A stretch of DNA of 64,000 nt from Stappia stellulata DSM 5886 (GCF_000423705.1 NZ_KE384082.1:980843-1044842), one strand, 5' to 3'; shown: positions 34,770-43,753, numbered from the stretch's first letter. Notes: generated by a model from the letters alone, not told the origin. A program made the numbers and translations.

Positions 34770-35579
34770 ATGACCGAACTTCCCCGCCGCTTCTGGCACG
34801 AGATGACCGCATATGATTTTTCGGAAAACGACACGTCGTCGTGGATCGCGGTCCTGCCGGTCGCCGCCATCGAGCAGCATGGCCCGCATCTGCCCGTCTT
34901 CACCGACACCTGCATCGCTGAGGGGCAGATCTCGCGCGTCCTGGAGCTGCTCCCGCCCGACCTTCCGGCAACCTTCCTGCCGGTCCAGGCGGTCGGCAAG
35001 TCGAACGAGCACATTTCCTCTCCGGGTACGCTGACGCAATCCTGGGAGACCGTCACCCGCGCCTGGGAGGAAATCGGGGAAAGCGTGCACCGCGCCGGCA
35101 TCCGCAAGCTGGTGCTGGTCACCTCGCATGGCGGCAACGTGCCGATCATCGACATTGTCGCCCGCGAGTTGCGGGTGAAATACGACATGCTGGTCACGGC
35201 GACAGGCTGGGCGCGCTTCGGGCAACCGCATGGCGTCTTCCCGCCGGAGGAATTCACCTATGGCATCCACGGCGGCGACATCGAAACCTCGATCATGCTC
35301 TATCTGCGCCCCGATCTCGTGAAGATGGACAAGGCGAGCGACTTCCGATCCACGCAGCTCGATTTTCTCGAGGAGTTCAAGCACCTGCGCGGGCATGGCC
35401 CGGCGCAGTTCGGCTGGAAGGCGCAGGACCTCAACCCGCTCGGTGCCGTCGGCAATGCGGCCGCCGCCACCAGCGCCAAGGGCGAGGCCTCGCTCGATCA
35501 TGCCGCACGTGGCTTTCTCGAGCTCCTGAAGGACATTCACGCCTTCGACATGACCCGACTGTGGACGCCGGAGAGCTAA
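34770..35579 (+). CDS. Creatininase family amidohydrolase
   Basis: Binuclear-metal amidohydrolase, 269 residues from ATG 34770 with GAGAGG upstream. Conserved features: PVAAIEQHGPHLPVFTDT (Glu and Asp ligands, His), VTSHGGNVPIIDIVARELR (His ligand) and GIHGGDIETSIMLYL (Glu ligand). Family members hydrolyse cyclic amides such as creatinine, or act in cofactor synthesis. The full metal set is present, so it should be active. The nearby cytosine/creatinine-deaminase-like and RidA genes make a cyclic ureide or creatinine-like compound a reasonable substrate, but this gene could also be independent of that cluster. Confidence 0.87.
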   Translation: MTELPRRFWHEMTAYDFSENDTSSWIAVLPVAAIEQHGPHLPVFTDTCIAEGQISRVLELLPPDLPATFLPVQAVGKSNEHISSPGTLTQSWETVTRAWEEIGESVHRAGIRKLVLVTSHGGNVPIIDIVARELRVKYDMLVTATGWARFGQPHGVFPPEEFTYGIHGGDIETSIMLYLRPDLVKMDKASDFRSTQLDFLEEFKHLRGHGPAQFGWKAQDLNPLGAVGNAAAATSAKGEASLDHAARGFLELLKDIHAFDMTRLWTPES

Positions 35580-35583
35580 CCAC

Positions 35584-35931
35584 TCAGGTCAGCGTGCGCC
35601 AGGAGGTCTCGTCGAACCCGATCAGCCACCGCTTGTCGGCTTCCAGGATGGGGCGCTTGATCGCGGACGGGTTGTCGACCAGCACCGCGATGGCCGACGC
35701 CCCATCGGTGACGCGCTCGCGCGTCGCCGGATCGAGCTTGCGCCAGGTGGTGCCGCGCGTGTTCACCAGCGACTGCCAGTCGAAGGCTCCGAGAAACCGC
35801 TCGAGCAGGGCGGCATCCACGCCGTTCTTGCGGTAGTCGTGAAAGACATAGGCGATGCCATTTTCATCGAGAAAGCGACGGGCGCTCTTCACCTTGTCGC
35901 AATTCGCTATACCGTAGAGCGTGACAGTCAT
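35584..35931 (-). CDS. ArsC/Spx/YffB-family reductase-like protein
   Basis: Thioredoxin-fold protein of 115 residues. The N-terminal YGIANCDKVKSARRFLDENG carries the single redox Cys11 and the Lys-containing helix of the YffB/Spx branch. The C-terminal portion has PSAIKRPILEADKRWLIGFDE with the cis-Pro region (KRPIL). The Cx5R arsenate pattern is not complete, so arsenate reduction is unlikely; YffB-like glutathione-dependent reductase is the better name. It converges with the creatininase gene and diverges from the adenylate cyclase. Confidence 0.88.
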   Translation of the reverse strand: MTVTLYGIANCDKVKSARRFLDENGIAYVFHDYRKNGVDAALLERFLGAFDWQSLVNTRGTTWRKLDPATRERVTDGASAIAVLVDNPSAIKRPILEADKRWLIGFDETSWRTLT

Positions 35932-36046
35932 TGCAGGGTTCCGGGTTCTTGACGTCGACATCAGCTGCGGCCGCACTGCCCGGCAGGATCGTTGCTCAGG
36001 CACGGCAAACGTCGTGCGATGGGACACCACACGAGGGCATTTGGCA

Positions 36047-37747
36047 ATGGCAGCAGAAAAACAGCGCAAGGCCGACAGCGGCGCCGGAGTGCGGCAGAAC
36101 CTGCGGCTGGCGAGCGGGCTGGTGCTTGTTACCTTCGCCTTCACCCATTTCCTCAACCACATGCTGGGCATCTGGTCGCTCGACGCCATGGAAGCGGGGC
36201 GACTGGTGTTCCTGGCCGTGTGGCGCAGCGCACCCGGCGAGGCCCTGCTGCTCGCGAGCCTTCTCACCCATGTCTCCCTCACGCTGTGGAAAACCGGCCG
36301 GCGCCGGACGCTGCGCCTGTCTCTTTGGCAATGGGTGCAACTCCTGCTCGGCCTGTCGATCCCCGTCCTGCTGATTCCCCACGCCATCGGCACCGGCGGT
36401 CTCGCCGCCCGCTTCGGCTATGACGACACCTATCGCAACGTGCTTTCGATCCTGTGGCCGGGCCTCATCGTGAACCAGACCGTCCTGATGCTGCTGGTGT
36501 GGACGCACGGGATGATCGGCCTGCACTTCTGGCTCAGGGTCAAACAGGGCTACCGCCGCTGGTTCCCGGTTCTCCTGGCCTTTGCCTTCGTCGTGCCGGT
36601 GCTGGCGTCCTGGGGCTGGATCGATGCGGCGCGCCGCTTGAACCTGACGCAGGACGTGCCCTTTCCGCTCTCGGGCGAGATGAGCGCCTGGTCCGATCCT
36701 TTGATCGCGTGGCTCAAGTGGGGGTTCTACGGCCTTGTCGCGCTGGCGTTCGCCATCGTCGCGCTGCGCATGCTGCGCCGGCGGTTCGTCGAAACCATCG
36801 AGATCACCTATCCCGGCGACCGCAAGGTGCGTTCGCCTGCCGGGCCGACGCTTCTGGAAATCAGCCGGATGCACGGCATTCCCCACGCCGACGTCTGCGG
36901 AGGACGCGCACGCTGCTCGACCTGCCGCACGCGCATTCTCGTCGGAGCCGAGACCCTGCCGCCACCGGCCGCCAACGAACAGAAAATCCTGGCGCGCATC
37001 GGCAGCGACGAGAATATCCGCCTTGCCTGCCAGATCCGTCCGCAATCGGCCCTGCAGGTGCAACCGCTGGTCCCGGCGCGCGGAGGCGCACGGGTTTCGG
37101 GCCTGGCCGGCGACGCCTACCAGTGGGGCGTGGAACAGCCGGCCGCGATCCTCTTCGTCGACCTGCGCGATTTCACCGGCCTGTCCGAACACCGCCTGTC
37201 CTACGATGTGGTGTTCCTGCTCAACCGCTATCTCGGCGAAACCGCCCATGCGATCGAGGCCTGTGGAGGATATGTGGACAAGTTCATCGGCGACGGCGTG
37301 ATGGCGATCTTCGGCATGAGCGACGGCCTGCAGGCGGGCTGCCGCAACGCGCTTGCCGCCACCAACGCCATTGCCGAACGCATGGAGCATCTCAACGCCG
37401 AACTCGCCGGGCAGCTCGACGTGCCCTTGCGGGTCGGCATGGGGCTTCATGCCGGCCCCGTTATTCTCGGACGTATCGGCGCGCTGGACACCAACGGCGC
37501 AAATGCCCGCATCACCGCACTCGGCGATGTGGTCAACACGGCAAGCCGGCTTGAATCGAGCTCCAAGGAGCTTGGCCATGCGCTGGTCGTGTCCAAGGAG
37601 GTCGTCGATTCGGCCGGATACGCCTGCGACGCCACCCGGGAGCACGAGCTCTCGATCCGTGGCAGAAAGGACCTCTTGCGGGTCTATGCGCTCGATCCGC
37701 CGGCAGCGCTGAACGACCGGCTCTTCCCTGCCAGACAAGTTTCCTGA
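36047..37747 (+). CDS. Membrane adenylate cyclase with [2Fe-2S] ferredoxin domain
   Basis: Multidomain sensor of 566 residues. Residues about 20-245 form about six membrane helices with six His placed in or near them (34, 38, 75, 112, 154, 160), resembling a di-haem cytochrome b. Residues 250-340 hold an adrenodoxin-type ferredoxin with Cys284, Cys290, Cys293 and Cys328. Residues 365-550 are a class III cyclase catalytic domain with metal-binding FVDLRDFTG (Asp372) and DKFIGDGVMAIFG (Asp416), plus LGDVVNTASRLES. The product should be cyclic AMP, with redox state or quinone status of the respiratory chain as input. Related cyclases with a haem membrane anchor are known in rhizobia. The combination is the notable point. 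Confidence 0.9.
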   Translation: MAAEKQRKADSGAGVRQNLRLASGLVLVTFAFTHFLNHMLGIWSLDAMEAGRLVFLAVWRSAPGEALLLASLLTHVSLTLWKTGRRRTLRLSLWQWVQLLLGLSIPVLLIPHAIGTGGLAARFGYDDTYRNVLSILWPGLIVNQTVLMLLVWTHGMIGLHFWLRVKQGYRRWFPVLLAFAFVVPVLASWGWIDAARRLNLTQDVPFPLSGEMSAWSDPLIAWLKWGFYGLVALAFAIVALRMLRRRFVETIEITYPGDRKVRSPAGPTLLEISRMHGIPHADVCGGRARCSTCRTRILVGAETLPPPAANEQKILARIGSDENIRLACQIRPQSALQVQPLVPARGGARVSGLAGDAYQWGVEQPAAILFVDLRDFTGLSEHRLSYDVVFLLNRYLGETAHAIEACGGYVDKFIGDGVMAIFGMSDGLQAGCRNALAATNAIAERMEHLNAELAGQLDVPLRVGMGLHAGPVILGRIGALDTNGANARITALGDVVNTASRLESSSKELGHALVVSKEVVDSAGYACDATREHELSIRGRKDLLRVYALDPPAALNDRLFPARQVS

Positions 37748-37763
37748 AAACACGGACAAGACC

Positions 37764-38927
37764 ATGCCAACTCGCTACTCCGCCCAAGAAATGCTCGCTC
37801 GCCTGGTTGCCTTTCCCACCGTTTCCAGCGCCAGCAATCTCGACCTGATTTCCTTTGCCGAAGACTTTCTGTCGGGGCATGGCGTCGCCTCGACCAGGGT
37901 CTATGACGAAACCGGCACAAAGGCGGCGCTTCACGCCTGTATCGGACCGCGGGTCGATGGCGGGGTGGTCCTGTCCGCCCATACGGATGTCGTCCCGGTG
38001 GAGGGACAGGCATGGACACGCGATCCTTTTGCCCTCAGCGAGGAGGGCGGGCGCCTCTACGGACGCGGGACCTGCGACATGAAGGGGTTCGCCGCCCTGA
38101 TGCTGGCCGGCGTTCCCGACATGGTGAAGGCGGACCTGAAGCGCCCGATCCACCTGGCGCTCTCCTATGACGAGGAGGTCGGCTGTCTCGGCGCACCTCC
38201 GATGATCGAGGACATGATGTCCGACGGCCCCCGGCCCGACTGCGTGATCGTCGGCGAACCCAGCATGATGAAGGTGATCACCGGCCACAAGGGGACGAGC
38301 CTCCTCAAGGTCACCGTGCGCGGCCATTCGGTGCATTCGAGCCAATGGGAGCGGGGGGTCTCGGCGGTCGCCAACGCCGCACGGATCGTGACATGGCTCG
38401 ACGATCGCACCCGCGAAAACCGTGACAATGCGGACCGCGACCTGCCGTTCGACCCGCCCTTCACCACGCTTCATTGCGGCATGATCGAGGGCGGTACGGC
38501 GGCCAACATCGTCTCGAAGCACTGCGAATTCGTGACGGATATCCGCAGCCTGCCCGACGAGACCATCGACATGTGGCAGGAACGGCTGGAAACCTACGTC
38601 GCACAGCAGATCGTGCCGGAAATGAAGCGGGTAAATCCGCAGGCCGACGTGACCATCGAGCGCCTGGCGCATGTTCCCCCCCTCATGCCCGAGGAAAACG
38701 GCGCGGCTGAGACCATGGCCCGGCGCCTGACCGGGGACAACGGCGAACATATGGTCGTTTACGGAACCGAGGCCGGACAGTTTCAGGCGCGCGGCCTGTC
38801 CGCCGTTGTCTGCGGGCCCGGCTCCATCGACCAGGCGCACCAGCCGGATGAATTCATCGACCTCGGCCAATTGCGGGCCGGCGAAGCTTTCGTCGCACGT
38901 CTGATCGACACAATGAGCGAAGGATAA
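37764..38927 (+). CDS. argE: M20 family deacylase, acetylornithine deacetylase-like
   Basis: Zinc-dependent M20 peptidase/deacylase, 387 residues. Ligands: VVLSAHTDVVPVEGQAW (His), GRGTCDMKGFAALMLAG (Asp), LSYDEEVGCLGAPPM (Glu pair) and the C-terminal DQAHQPDEFIDLGQL (His). The dimerisation domain has HKGTSLLKVTVRGHSVHSSQ. The family includes ArgE, which cleaves N-acetylornithine, and succinyl-diaminopimelate and peptide deacylases. Sequence is closest in style to ArgE. It starts 16 bases after the cyclase stop and precedes a peptide importer by 173 bases, so it may process imported peptides or N-acyl amino acids rather than serve arginine synthesis. Confidence 0.85.
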   Translation: MPTRYSAQEMLARLVAFPTVSSASNLDLISFAEDFLSGHGVASTRVYDETGTKAALHACIGPRVDGGVVLSAHTDVVPVEGQAWTRDPFALSEEGGRLYGRGTCDMKGFAALMLAGVPDMVKADLKRPIHLALSYDEEVGCLGAPPMIEDMMSDGPRPDCVIVGEPSMMKVITGHKGTSLLKVTVRGHSVHSSQWERGVSAVANAARIVTWLDDRTRENRDNADRDLPFDPPFTTLHCGMIEGGTAANIVSKHCEFVTDIRSLPDETIDMWQERLETYVAQQIVPEMKRVNPQADVTIERLAHVPPLMPEENGAAETMARRLTGDNGEHMVVYGTEAGQFQARGLSAVVCGPGSIDQAHQPDEFIDLGQLRAGEAFVARLIDTMSEG

Positions 38928-39019
38928 TCCAGAGCACGCTGGACGGACACCCGCCAGCTTGCTTAGATGCAGCTTCCAGAGACAGCAATGGCTGGCTTGA
39001 GATCTTTCCCGGCGACTAT

Positions 39020-39059
39020 CTGCCTCGGCGAACGCGCGAAAAAGCCGCGCCGAAGGCAG
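39020..39059 (+). other. Leader stem-loop of the peptide transporter operon
   Basis: CTGCCTCGGCG and CGCCGAAGGCAG pair over 11 bases with one bulged A around a 17-base loop, about 40 bases upstream of the substrate-binding protein start. It may be a leader structure or a weak end to argE transcripts. Confidence 0.4.
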
Positions 39060-39100
39060 CGTCGGGAGTGCTGAAACGCAAAAGACGTCAAGAGGGGACT

Positions 39101-40684
39101 ATGCGATATTTCAAACCACTGGCCACGGCCGCGCTCGTCGCGTCGCTGATGGGAACGGCCGCCTCGGCCGAAACGCTGCGCTACGCGTTTCAGGGAACGC
39201 TGAACCAGCTCGACCCCTACACGCTGAACGAGACGTTCACGCTCGGATCGCACGGCAATGTCTATGAAGGCCTGACGCGGCGCACCGCCGATCTCACGAT
39301 CGAGCCGGCGCTCGCGGAACGCTGGGAGGTGGTGGAACCAAATCGCTGGCGGTTCCATCTGCGTCAGGGCGTGAAATTCCACAACGGCAACGACTTCACC
39401 GCCGACGACGTGGTCTTCTCCGCCGACCGCGTGCGCTCGGAAGGCTCCGACCTGACAACGCGCATCAATGCCGATGTGAAGGTGGTCAAGGTCGACGACC
39501 ACACCGTCGATTTCATTCTGCCCGCGCCCAATCCCATCCTGCACTACGAATGGGACACCTGGTACATCATGGACAAGGAGTGGACGGAGGCAAATGATGC
39601 CGTCGCCGTGACCTCCGCGTCCGACACCACGCCGAATTATGCGGCGCTGAATGCCAATGGCACCGGCCCTTACAAGGTGGCGAGCCACGAAGCCGGCGTG
39701 AGGACGGTCTACGAGCGCAACGAAAACTGGTGGGACACGCCGGACGGCAACATCGACACGGTCGAGTTCACCCCGATCGGCTCGGATGCGACGCGCATCG
39801 CCGCACTGCTCAGCGGCGAGCTGGACATGGTTTATCCGGTGCCCGTGCAGGACATCAAGCGCGTCAACGACAACGAGGGCACGCGCGCGCTGACCGGTCC
39901 GGAATTGCGCACGATCTTTCTCGGCATGGACCAGAAGCGCGACGAGCTTCTCTATTCCGACGTCAAGGGCAAGAATCCCTTCCAGGACGTGCGCGTGCGC
40001 AAGGCCTTCTACCAGGCCATCGACATGGACGCGATCAGCGACAAGGTGATGCGCGGCCTGTCATCGCCCGCGGCGCTCCTGATCTCGCCGTTCCTTTATT
40101 CGCGCTCCGACGAGTTCGAGCGCTATCCTTATGATCCGGAAGCAGCCAAGGCGCTGATGGCGGAAGCCGGTTATGCGGACGGTTTTTCCGTCGGCATGGA
40201 CTGCCCGAACGACCGCTACGTCAACGACGAGGCGATCTGCCAGACGATTGCCGCCTTCCTGGCGCGCATTGGCGTCAAGGTCGACCTCAATGCACAGCCC
40301 AAGGCACAGTATTTCGCCAAGGTCCTGGCCTCCAACGGCTATGACACGTCGTTCTACCTGCTCGGCTGGACGCCGAGCTCCTTCGACAGCTGGAACGTGC
40401 TGCACAACATCACCGGCTGCCGCGACGACAAGGGCGCGGGCGGGCCCTTCAACCTCGGCGGCTATTGCAGCCCGAAGGTCGACGAGATCGCCGCCAAGGT
40501 GCTTGAGGAGAACGACCCGGCGAAACGCGACGAGCTGATTGCCGAGGCCTTCACCATCCTGCATGACGAGGTCTCGCACATCCCGCTTCACCAGCAGGGT
40601 CTCGCCTGGGGTGTGTCCTCGGACATCGAGCTGAAGCAGCGGGCGGACAACCAGTTCCACTTCCGCTGGGTCACCAAGAAATAA
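39101..40684 (+). CDS. Peptide/oligopeptide ABC transporter substrate-binding protein (SBP family 5)
   Basis: Periplasmic binding protein of the DppA/OppA type, 527 residues from ATG 39101 behind AGAGGGG. A signal peptide ends near ASA. Landmarks: GTLNQLDPYTLNETFTLGS, then WRFHLRQGVKFHNGNDFTADDV (the family hallmark), NGTGPYKVASHEAGVRTVYE and VRKAFYQAIDMDAISDKV. The C-terminal part has ILHDEVSHIPLHQQGLAWG. It is first of five genes encoding a full ABC importer. Dipeptide, oligopeptide and other solutes cannot be told apart from this sequence. Confidence 0.93.
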   Translation: MRYFKPLATAALVASLMGTAASAETLRYAFQGTLNQLDPYTLNETFTLGSHGNVYEGLTRRTADLTIEPALAERWEVVEPNRWRFHLRQGVKFHNGNDFTADDVVFSADRVRSEGSDLTTRINADVKVVKVDDHTVDFILPAPNPILHYEWDTWYIMDKEWTEANDAVAVTSASDTTPNYAALNANGTGPYKVASHEAGVRTVYERNENWWDTPDGNIDTVEFTPIGSDATRIAALLSGELDMVYPVPVQDIKRVNDNEGTRALTGPELRTIFLGMDQKRDELLYSDVKGKNPFQDVRVRKAFYQAIDMDAISDKVMRGLSSPAALLISPFLYSRSDEFERYPYDPEAAKALMAEAGYADGFSVGMDCPNDRYVNDEAICQTIAAFLARIGVKVDLNAQPKAQYFAKVLASNGYDTSFYLLGWTPSSFDSWNVLHNITGCRDDKGAGGPFNLGGYCSPKVDEIAAKVLEENDPAKRDELIAEAFTILHDEVSHIPLHQQGLAWGVSSDIELKQRADNQFHFRWVTKK

Positions 40685-40704
40685 GCGGTCGCACGACACC
40701 GCAA

Positions 40705-40733
40705 CCGGCCCGACGGAGCCTCCGTCGGGCCGG
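40705..40733 (+). other. 13-bp stem-loop between binding protein and permease genes
   Basis: CCGGCCCGACGGA and TCCGTCGGGCCGG form a perfect 13-bp stem with a three-base loop right after the binding-protein stop. Only a short CAGTTT follows. Placement suits a partial terminator/attenuator and an RNase barrier that favour the binding protein over the permeases. Confidence 0.7.
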
Positions 40734-40763
40734 GCAGTTTCGCTCTCGCATCATCGAGGCATC

Positions 40764-41741
40764 ATGCTCGCCTTCTCCATACGGCGTCTGCTGCAGGCCA
40801 TTCTGGTCATGCTGGTGGTGGCGCTGATCTCTTTCACGCTCTTCCGCTTCGTCGGCGATCCCGTCAACCAGATGGTCGGTGTCGACACCACGCCCGAACA
40901 GCGCGAGGCGCTGCGCGAACGGCTCGGGCTCAACGACCCGATCATGACCCAGTTCGGCCGCTTCATCGTCAAGGCGGCACAGTTCGACTTCGGCACCTCC
41001 TACCAGTTTCGCCAGCCGGTCGCCGACCTGATCGGCAAGCGCCTGCCGGCAACGCTCGAATTGTCGCTGGTGTCGGCGATCTTCGCGCTTCTTGTCGGCA
41101 TTCCGATGGGCGTCTACACCGGGCTGCACCGCGACAGCGTCCTGTCGAAGCTCTTTCTGTCGATCTCGCTGATCGGCATATCGCTGCCAACCTTCTTCAT
41201 CGGCATCCTGCTGATCTTCCTGTTTTCCGTGACGCTGCAATGGTTGCCGAGTTTCGGGCGCGGCGACACGGTCGCAATCGGCTGGTGGACGACGGGACTA
41301 CTGACGGTCAGCGGGCTCAAGGCGCTCGTGCTGCCCTCCATCACGCTCGGCCTGTTCCAGATGACGCTGATCATGCGCCTGGTGCGCTCCGAAATGCTGG
41401 AGGTGATCCGCACCGACTACATCAAGTTCGCCCGCGCCCGCGGATTGCGCCAGCGCAGCATCAACTTCCGCCACGCACTGAAGAACACACTGGTGCCGGT
41501 GATCACCATCACCGGTCTCCAGGTCGGCTCGATCATCGCCTTCGCGATCATCACCGAGACCGTGTTCCAGTGGCCCGGCATGGGACTGTTGTTCCTGCAG
41601 TCGGTGCAAAACGTCGACATTCCGATCATGGCCGCCTACCTGATGCTGATCGCCTTCCTCTTCGTGGTGATCAACCTGATCGTCGACCTGCTCTATTTCG
41701 TCGTCGACCCGCGTCTGCGGGCCGACCGCGCAGCATTGTGA
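40764..41741 (+). CDS. Peptide ABC transporter permease (DppB-like)
   Basis: First membrane subunit of the importer, 325 residues with about six helices. The N-terminus reads MLAFSIRRLLQAILVMLVVA, a DppB hallmark, followed by FRFVGDPVNQMVGVDTTPEQREALR. The ATPase-contact loop is VIRTDYIKFARARGLRQRSINFRHALKN. ATG 40764 has GAGG upstream. It lies seven bases ahead of the second permease, so the two are co-translated. Confidence 0.93.
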   Translation: MLAFSIRRLLQAILVMLVVALISFTLFRFVGDPVNQMVGVDTTPEQREALRERLGLNDPIMTQFGRFIVKAAQFDFGTSYQFRQPVADLIGKRLPATLELSLVSAIFALLVGIPMGVYTGLHRDSVLSKLFLSISLIGISLPTFFIGILLIFLFSVTLQWLPSFGRGDTVAIGWWTTGLLTVSGLKALVLPSITLGLFQMTLIMRLVRSEMLEVIRTDYIKFARARGLRQRSINFRHALKNTLVPVITITGLQVGSIIAFAIITETVFQWPGMGLLFLQSVQNVDIPIMAAYLMLIAFLFVVINLIVDLLYFVVDPRLRADRAAL

Positions 41742-41748
41742 GGCCGGC

Positions 41749-42738
41749 ATGACCGAAAACACCGTAAAAGACGCCGCAACCGAAGTCACCGCCGACGCGG
41801 CGGCCGGCGTGCCGCCCGCCGCACCGCGCGGGCGCATCGCCCGGGCGCTTGACAGCGACATCCTCCACTCGTTCCTGCGCTCCAAGATCACGATCCTGTC
41901 GGCGATCGTGACGCTGGTGTTCTTCGCAGGCGCGGCCCTTGCGCCCTGGGTCGCGCCGCACAATCCCTTCGATCTCGCCACGATCTCCATCCTCGACGCA
42001 CGGCTTCCCCCGCTCGGCATGGAGGATTCCGACCCGCGCTTCCTTCTGGGAACCGATGACCAGGGCCGCGACGTCTTCTCCGGCATTCTCTACGGCGCGC
42101 GGATCTCGCTCGCCGTCGGCTTCCTCTCGGTGTTCTTCGCCGCCATTGTCGGCGTGCTGCTCGGCCTGATCGCCGGTTATGTCGGCGGCAAGGTCGACGC
42201 CGTCATCATGCGCATCGCCGAGGTGCAGCTCACCTTTCCGGCAATCCTGATCGCGCTTCTGGTCGACGGCGTCGCGCGCGCCGTCTTCGGCAATCTCGAC
42301 CGCGAGCGCTTCGCCTTCTGGATCCTGGTGTTTTCCATCGCACTTTCGTTCTGGGTACAATTCGCCCGTACCGTGCGCGGCTCGACGCTGGTGGAGCGCA
42401 ACAAGGAATACGTCCAGGCGGCGCGCCTGATCGGCATTCCCCGCTTTCTCATCATGATCCGCCATGTGCTGCCCAATGTGATCGGCCCGGTGCTTGTCAT
42501 CGCCACGATCAACCTGGGGCTTGCGATCATCACCGAGGCGACGCTGTCGTTCCTCGGCGTGGGCATTCCGCCGACGCAGCCCTCGCTCGGCACATTGGTG
42601 CGGATCGGCAATGACTTCCTGTTCTCCGGCGAATGGTGGATCGCGATGTTCCCCGGGTTCGCGCTGGCCGTGCTCGTGCTCGCCGTCAACCTGCTGGGCG
42701 ACTGGCTGCGCGACGCGCTGAACCCGAAGCTTCGCTAA
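41749..42738 (+). CDS. Peptide ABC transporter permease (DppC-like)
   Basis: Second membrane subunit, 329 residues. After a polar N-terminal extension of about 40 residues, SDILHSFLRSKITILSAIVTLVFFAGAALAPW begins the DppC fold. The conserved LGTDDQGRDVFSGILYGARISLAVGF and the loop KEYVQAARLIGIPRFLIMIRHVLPN, with TEATLSFLGVGIPPTQPSLGTL, leave no doubt about the family. GAGG sits before the start. Confidence 0.94.
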   Translation: MTENTVKDAATEVTADAAAGVPPAAPRGRIARALDSDILHSFLRSKITILSAIVTLVFFAGAALAPWVAPHNPFDLATISILDARLPPLGMEDSDPRFLLGTDDQGRDVFSGILYGARISLAVGFLSVFFAAIVGVLLGLIAGYVGGKVDAVIMRIAEVQLTFPAILIALLVDGVARAVFGNLDRERFAFWILVFSIALSFWVQFARTVRGSTLVERNKEYVQAARLIGIPRFLIMIRHVLPNVIGPVLVIATINLGLAIITEATLSFLGVGIPPTQPSLGTLVRIGNDFLFSGEWWIAMFPGFALAVLVLAVNLLGDWLRDALNPKLR

Positions 42739-42766
42739 GGACACATGTGACGGGATCACAAACACG

Positions 42767-43753
42767 ATGACCCAAACTCCGCTTCTTTCCGTTCGCGACC
42801 TTCGGGTCGAGTTTCCCACCCGGCGCGGCATCCTGAAGGCGATCGACGGCATTTCCTTCGACCTCAAGGAGGGCGAGGTGCTCGGCGTCGTCGGCGAATC
42901 GGGTGCCGGCAAGTCGATCACCGGCACCGCCGTCATCGGCCTGCTGGAACCTCCCGGACGCATCGCCGGCGGCGAGGTCCTGCTCAAGGGCGAGCGCATC
43001 GACAACCTGTCGCAACAGGCCATGCGCAAGATCCGCGGCAAGCGGATCGGCATGATCTTTCAGGACCCGCTGACGAGCCTCAATCCGCTTTTCACCATCG
43101 GCGAGCAGATCATCGAGACGATCCTGACCCACCTACCGGTGTCGGAACGCGAGGCGCGCGAGCGCGCCGTGGCGCTTCTGGAGGAGGTCGGCATCCCGGC
43201 CGCAGCCGACCGGCTCAACGCCTATCCGCATCAGTTTTCCGGCGGCATGCGCCAGCGCGTGGTGATCGCGCTCGCGCTCTGCGCCGAGCCGGAACTGGTG
43301 ATCGCCGACGAGCCGACCACCGCGCTCGACGTGTCGGTGCAGGCCCAGATCATCCGCCTGCTGCAGCGTGTGTGCCGCGACCATGGCACGGCGGTAATGC
43401 TGATCACCCACGACATGGGCGTAATCGCCGAAACCGCCGACCGCGTCGCGGTGATGTATTCGGGGCGGATCGCGGAGATCGGCCCGGTGCGCAACGTGAT
43501 CAAGGCGCCGCGCCATCCCTATACCGTCGGCCTGATGGGGGCGATCCCCTCGCTGACCGGCGACCACGACCGGCTGACGCAAATTCCCGGAACGATGCCG
43601 CGGCTCGATTCGATCCCCCAGGGCTGCGCCTTCAATCCGCGTTGTTCGCTGGTGATGGACAAATGCTACCGGGAACGCCCCGATCTGGTAACGGCGGGCG
43701 AAAGCCGGGCCGCCTGCTGGAAAGTGTCCGAAACAGAAGAGGCCGCCGGATGA
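42767..43753 (+). CDS. Peptide ABC transporter ATP-binding protein (DppD-like)
   Basis: First ATPase, 328 residues. Walker A is GVVGESGAGKSITG, Q-loop MIFQDPLTSLNPLF, signature FSGGMRQRVVIALAL, Walker B LVIADEPTTALDV and switch His in LITHDMGVIAE. The C-terminal oligopeptide/dipeptide extension, with CAFNPRCSLVMDKCYRERPDL and cysteines that can carry an iron-sulphur cluster in some homologues, confirms the DppD/OppD group. It overlaps the next ATPase by four bases (ATGA). Confidence 0.94.
   Translation: MTQTPLLSVRDLRVEFPTRRGILKAIDGISFDLKEGEVLGVVGESGAGKSITGTAVIGLLEPPGRIAGGEVLLKGERIDNLSQQAMRKIRGKRIGMIFQDPLTSLNPLFTIGEQIIETILTHLPVSEREARERAVALLEEVGIPAAADRLNAYPHQFSGGMRQRVVIALALCAEPELVIADEPTTALDVSVQAQIIRLLQRVCRDHGTAVMLITHDMGVIAETADRVAVMYSGRIAEIGPVRNVIKAPRHPYTVGLMGAIPSLTGDHDRLTQIPGTMPRLDSIPQGCAFNPRCSLVMDKCYRERPDLVTAGESRAACWKVSETEEAAG

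Noticed and set aside
35584..35931. Arsenate reductase
   Set aside because: The thioredoxin-like fold is present but the sequence matches the YffB/Spx branch and no other ars gene is near.
35996..37765. A 589-residue reverse-strand frame
   Set aside because: It is the shadow of the adenylate cyclase gene and shows no recognisable domain.
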